DNA from: Pyrus communis
Taxonomy: Eukaryota; Streptophyta; Magnoliopsida; Rosales; Rosaceae
Direction of reading: 5' to 3'
DNA length: 64,000 nucleotides
NCBI RefSeq assembly: GCF_963583255.1
Contig: NC_084818.1
Coordinates: 12,960,222-13,024,221 of the forward strand
In this document: positions 60,029-64,000 of the stretch, one piece after another
How positions within the stretch are numbered: position 1 is the first letter of the stretch
How the letters are laid out: every line of letters begins with the position of its first letter
Notes under the pieces: generated by a model
What the model was told of the DNA's origin: nothing
The model's input: the letters and a program-made list of their open reading frames with translations, nothing else
Database searches by the model: none
Translations under genes and position numbers: made by a program

Positions 60029-62194
60029 TGTGATAGCCCGTTCCGAATTATTTGTACCGTAGGAGTGAAATGACGGTTTTGCCCCTAATGGTTATGTGTC
60101 GTTGTGTGGTTTTTTGGGGTTTTGGTTGGCTGCATCTGGACCACACACACACACCCACACTTTCATCCTCATTTCCTGCCCTGTCCCGTGTCTTTCTCTC
60201 TCTCTCCTTCTTCATTGTACGGACAAGACCAAAAACCTTCGAAAACGTTGCAGATCGAGGTGGAAAACTATACCTTTGTGTTCGTGAGGTTCATATGAGT
60301 TCAACCATACCCATTTCAGGTAGGAAATCCTTCGATTTCACGTTGAACCATGGAACCCCGATTTTGGTCACTGTTCATGCACACGTGAAATGTTGTTTTT
60401 CAGGTAATTTGAAGCTTGTAGGAAGCTTAGTAAGGTCCTTAGGAAGCTCGGGGTGGTTCATTGGAAGGTTTTGGACGTCGGGATCGTGAGTTGCAGGTTT
60501 GGCAGGATTTTGTGAAGTTTCTCCGACGAGATTCCGTGAATTTCAGAGCTTGAAAGTGGTAAGGTTTTGTTTTATTTGTTGTAAGCTTCATTTTGGTACC
60601 AATTTCATGAAATTTGGTTGAAAAACGGGTGGGAAACGAAGGTTGGAAGTTTTTCCGGTTTTCCAGCGATGACGACAACACCGAAGGTTTGCATGAGAAG
60701 AAGACGGAATTTTCCTTCAGTTTGGACGAAATATTCCTAACGGCGTTAGGTTAACTTTAATGGAATCTGTTAGTTTTAACGGAATATTCCTGACGGTGTT
60801 AACTGACGCCGTCAGCGTGCCTGGCACATGGCCGCGTGTGGTCGGCATGTCTGGCCGTGCCTTGGCCGGCGCGTGGGAGGTGAGAAAATTATTTTTAAAA
60901 TATCGGGATGTTCGCGAGGTTGAGTAGATCACGTTGGTGTATTCATACACCCCATTTGAGCATTGTATGAGAAGTTATTACCTAGTTTTGGTTATGTGCT
61001 TTAAAGTAACGTTTTTATAGTTGTTTCGCATATAGGTGAGACCTATCCAGAGGACGAGCGCAGTCACTTGAGGTAAGGGGGTTACGACCGTTCTACATAC
61101 CAGTGAGTGGACTTTTGGTTTTCCGTATTTACCTATATACTTGTGATTTTCCCAGAAAATGATATGGAATGTTTATATGTTTTAAATGACATACGTTGCA
61201 TTTGCCTATTTATTTATGCATTAGTAGTTGCATATATGTATGTTTGGTGCTGCGGACACACAGGTAAGTGCCAGTTAAGTTATAGTTTATAGTTGTGACG
61301 TAGTAGTTATGTGTTATGCTTAGAGAGCTCATAACCTGCAGCCCTGATGTTAGTGCTCTCGCCCAGAGTAGGGCACAGTCCTTCACGTGATGTTCACCTC
61401 CCGCACCACATGCTTATCTTGGATCCAAGTTAGGTGCACAGTCTTGCCGTACAGACCACTATACGTGGTTCCGACTCGTAGGTGAGCCGCGATTATTCGC
61501 CCAGTCTTCACGTGATCGTAGCACTTGAGCGTATTTATTTACACCCAGTCTTGTTGTACATACCACTTTAGGTGGTTCCGACTCGTGTGCAGGAATAGTT
61601 AGTGAGTTGGAGATTTGAGCTCTAAATTCAGCCGTACAGGTCACGTTAGGTGACTCCGGCTGACATATTTCATTGCATTGATTGATATTACCTGAGTTAC
61701 TTACATTTTGTGTAGAGGCATTCGACATGGTATATTTCTGAGCATGTTTTCTATATATGTGTATATCCTATTTTCTAGGAAACTATACAGATTTTACGGC
61801 AAGGGGTTAGAACTTTTGATAATGAAATGATTTTGAAAAGCTTTATTTTTGCCCACTCACACTTTCTGTTTTGCGCCTCTCCAGGTTCTAGTTTGGATTG
61901 CTCTTTTGGTGGCTCACGAGGAATTCACGGCATATCTGACAGATTTTCACCAGTGTAGGACCCCCTTTGTGCGTGTTTAGTTAGTATTTGTTCCTCTAGA
62001 CTGCACTAGGTTTTCTGTGATCTGAATATTGTTTTTCCCACTTACGCTTGCACATGTATGTTAACTACTTTGTGTGTAGTTTGGTTTTTATTTGTTCGTA
62101 CTTTTAATATTATTCTTAGCTTCCGCACTGTGCACATGGTTACGTCACCCTCATGTGACGGCCAACATGCTCTGATTTCGGTCGGGGTGTGTCA
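60029..62194 (+). mobile_element. solo LTR, 2166 bp, with three hairpins
   Basis: It starts TGTGATAGCCCGTTCCG and ends GGGGTGTGTCA. TTTTA flanks both sides exactly (60024-60028 and 62195-62199). The apparent 145-codon frame near its start is not conserved in the related LTR that follows, so it is unlikely to be protein. Positions 61446-61661 hold three related hairpins (separate entry). No polymerase genes are present. Confidence 0.88.
61446..61661 (+). ncRNA. three tandem hairpins in the LTR (copy 1)
   Basis: Hairpins at about 61446-61476, 61553-61582 and 61630-61661 share GTACA between two stems. Inner stems are ACCAC/GTGGT twice and GTCAC/GTGAC once. Outer stems are GCCG/CGAC (weak), GTTG/CGAC (with one G-U pair) and AGCCG/CGGCT. 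The changes keep pairing. Whether it is a functional RNA is unknown. Confidence 0.5.
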
Positions 62195-62212
62195 TTTTAG
62201 ATGTATGCAAAT

Positions 62213-64000
62213 TGTGACATCCCGTCCCGGGATTATTAAAACGTACGTGTGAAATTACAATTTTGCCCCTAGTGTGTTTTTCGTCACGTTGTGGGGTTGT
62301 TTTGTGTGTTGTGGCATGTGTTGGGCCACACACACACCTGCACATTCACTGTTTCTCTCCACTCTCTCTCTCTGTCTCTGTCTCTCATCTCTCTCTCACC
62401 CTTCCCGTTCACCCTATTACGTACGGACAAACCCACAACCCACCAAATCCTCACAGATCGAGGAAACCAAGGACACCATTCAACTCGTGAGGTCGAGGCG
62501 AGCTCAGACATACCATTTTCAAGTGAGAAATACTTCGTTTTCACGTCGATTCAACAATGGCCGATTTGTGTACTGTTCATGCAAAAGTTATACATTGAGT
62601 TTTTGGGATTTCTGAGCTTGTAGTTGTCTTTGTGAGGTTCCCAGGAGCTTGGGAGTAGCTCGTTGGGTGAATTTGGACGTCACGATCGTTGGATGTAAAG
62701 TTGGCCGAACTTGGATCGTTGTTGCAGGTATGATCGTGTAATTTTTAGGCCTTGAAACTAGTCTATCGTGATTCTACTAGTCCTAAGCTTCATTTTGGTA
62801 TAAAGATCGTGAAAAATGGTTGAAAAACGAAGGAGAAAACTAAGTTTGAAATTTTCCCAGTTTTCCGGCGCCGTCGCCGGCGCCGGAGAAGAAAGGGGAA
62901 TATTCCGTTAAGTTTAACGGAATATTCCTAACGGCAGTTGACGGCGTCAGTTAAGGTTAACGGAATATTCCGTCGGTTTAACGGAATATTCCTAACGGCG
63001 TCAGTTGACGCCGTCAGTGTGCATGGCACGTGGCCGCGCGTGGGAGCGCGTGGGTCCGTGCCTGTTCTGGCGCGTGGGGGCGCGTGCGGGGTCCAAAAAT
63101 TATTTTAAAAATATGGTTGTGATCCTGAGGTTGTGAAGAGCACATTGGTATATTCATTTGTCCATTTTGAGCAATGTATGAGAAGTTATTACGAGAAACG
63201 GGTTATGTGCTTTAAAGTTAACGTTTTTATAGTTGTTTCGCATTTAGGTGACACGTACCCCGAGGACGAGCGTGCACACGCGAGACAGGGGGGCTACGAC
63301 CCTTCTACTTACCAGTGAGTGAGCTTTTGTTTTCCGTATATACCTATATACATTAATATTCCCAGAAATTGATTAAAAAGGGTTATTTACATTATGCCAT
63401 GCACTTTATTATTATCGTTTACGCATCATTGCATGCATTATTAGTGGCATACATATACATATGCATATTGGGTGCTGTGGACGCAAAGGTAAGTGCCAGG
63501 TAAGTGACATTCACGTTTATGTTTCAGTAGTGGTTGAAATGCCTAGAGAGCTCATAACCTGCACCCCCGGTGTTAGTGCTTCCGCCCAGAGTAGGGCACA
63601 GTCCTTCACGTGATGTTCACCTCCCGCACCACACGCTCAGCTTGGATCCAAGTTAGGTGCATAGGCCTGTCGTACATACCACATTAGGTGGTTCCGACTC
63701 GTAGGTGACCCGCGATTAGTCGCACAGTCTTCACGTGATCGTAGCACTAGAGCGTATATATATGTTACACCCAGGCCTGTCGTACAGACCACCTTGAGTG
63801 GTTCCGACTCGTGGGCAGGTTCAATTTTAGAGTTGAGAGTTGAGCTCTAGATGCAGCCGTACAGGTCACGTTAGGTGACTCCGGCTGCCAGATATTATGA
63901 TGTTGATATGAGTTTATACCTGGGCACTTACATTCATTATGAGGCTTTGGCATGGCATATCTTGAGCATGAATGGCATACCCTGGAGCATGTTTGGCATA
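62213..64000 (+). mobile_element. second LTR of the same family, runs off the window
   Basis: It begins TGTGACATCCCGTCCCGGG only 13 bp after the right target duplication of the preceding solo LTR, and keeps the same order of blocks: CGTTTTTATAGTTGTTTCGC at about 63222, GAGGACGAGCG at 63261, GAGCTCATAACCTGCA at 63548, and GGTTCCGACTCGT twice. If as long as its neighbour it would end near 64380. It may be a solo LTR or the 5' LTR of a full element beyond the window. Palindromic GGAATATTCC words occur four times at about 62897-62990. Confidence 0.8.
63669..63886 (+). ncRNA. three tandem hairpins in the LTR (copy 2)
   Basis: Hairpins at about 63669-63698, 63779-63808 and 63855-63886 match those of the first LTR in order and spacing. 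Outer stems are GTCG/CGAC, GTCG/CGAC and GCAGCCG/CGGCTGC; inner stems are ACCAC/GTGGT twice and GTCAC/GTGAC. All pair fully. Confidence 0.5.

Noticed and set aside
60052..60489. 145-codon plus-strand frame in the LTR
   Set aside because: The related LTR at 62213 does not preserve the frame, and no protein features are seen.

Overview
The window reads as nuclear DNA of a woody dicot. The clues are AT-rich intergenic sequence, GT-AG introns, GA-rich 5' leaders, many miniature inverted-repeat transposons (MITEs) and solo LTRs. A Cassandra-type element carrying a 5S-like segment, plus several repeat families I associate with apple and pear, suggest Rosaceae, probably Malus or Pyrus. That placement is inference, because no sequence search was possible.

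Three protein genes look intact. (1) A RING-H2 (ATL-type) E3 ubiquitin ligase gene lies on the minus strand at 19367-21119 in three exons. (2) An RS31-type SR splicing factor gene lies on the plus strand with coding exons from 29960 to 33908. It has a long second intron that holds a candidate poison exon. (3) An armadillo-repeat protein gene lies on the plus strand with an intronless CDS at 51191-52873 and a leader split by two introns.

Four host-gene relics are visible: a PP2C phosphatase pseudogene (12699-14160, minus) broken by two MITEs; a small conserved gene (17462-17961, minus) with a frameshift and a stop; a LIN-like WD40 fragment (7859-8335, plus); and an acidic reading frame carried inside an inverted-repeat transposon (11195-11963).

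Layout. 1-11 kb: AT-rich, mostly empty, with a few exon-like segments on the minus strand. 11-14 kb: transposon carrying an acidic frame, then the PP2C relic. 17-22 kb: broken gene, SINE, RING gene, MITE. 22-29.3 kb: repeat-rich, with Cassandra and two PIF/Harbinger-like elements. 29.5-34 kb: SR gene. 35-41.5 kb: tandem repeat, hAT-type element, and a LINE interrupted by a solo LTR. 41.7-46.9 kb: nested retroelement with an unrecognised ORF and a CCAAT/ACGTG tandem promoter. 47.6-48.1 kb: old LTR remnant. 49.3-52.9 kb: armadillo gene. 52.9-57.7 kb: tandemly duplicated downstream region with three later insertions. 57.7-64 kb: small LTR, inverted-repeat element, and two large related LTRs, each with three covarying hairpins.

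The genes share no pathway. The clearest signal is layered transposon history, datable from target-site duplications (TSDs), together with the RNA-structure cassette in the 60-64 kb LTRs and the poison exon of the SR gene.
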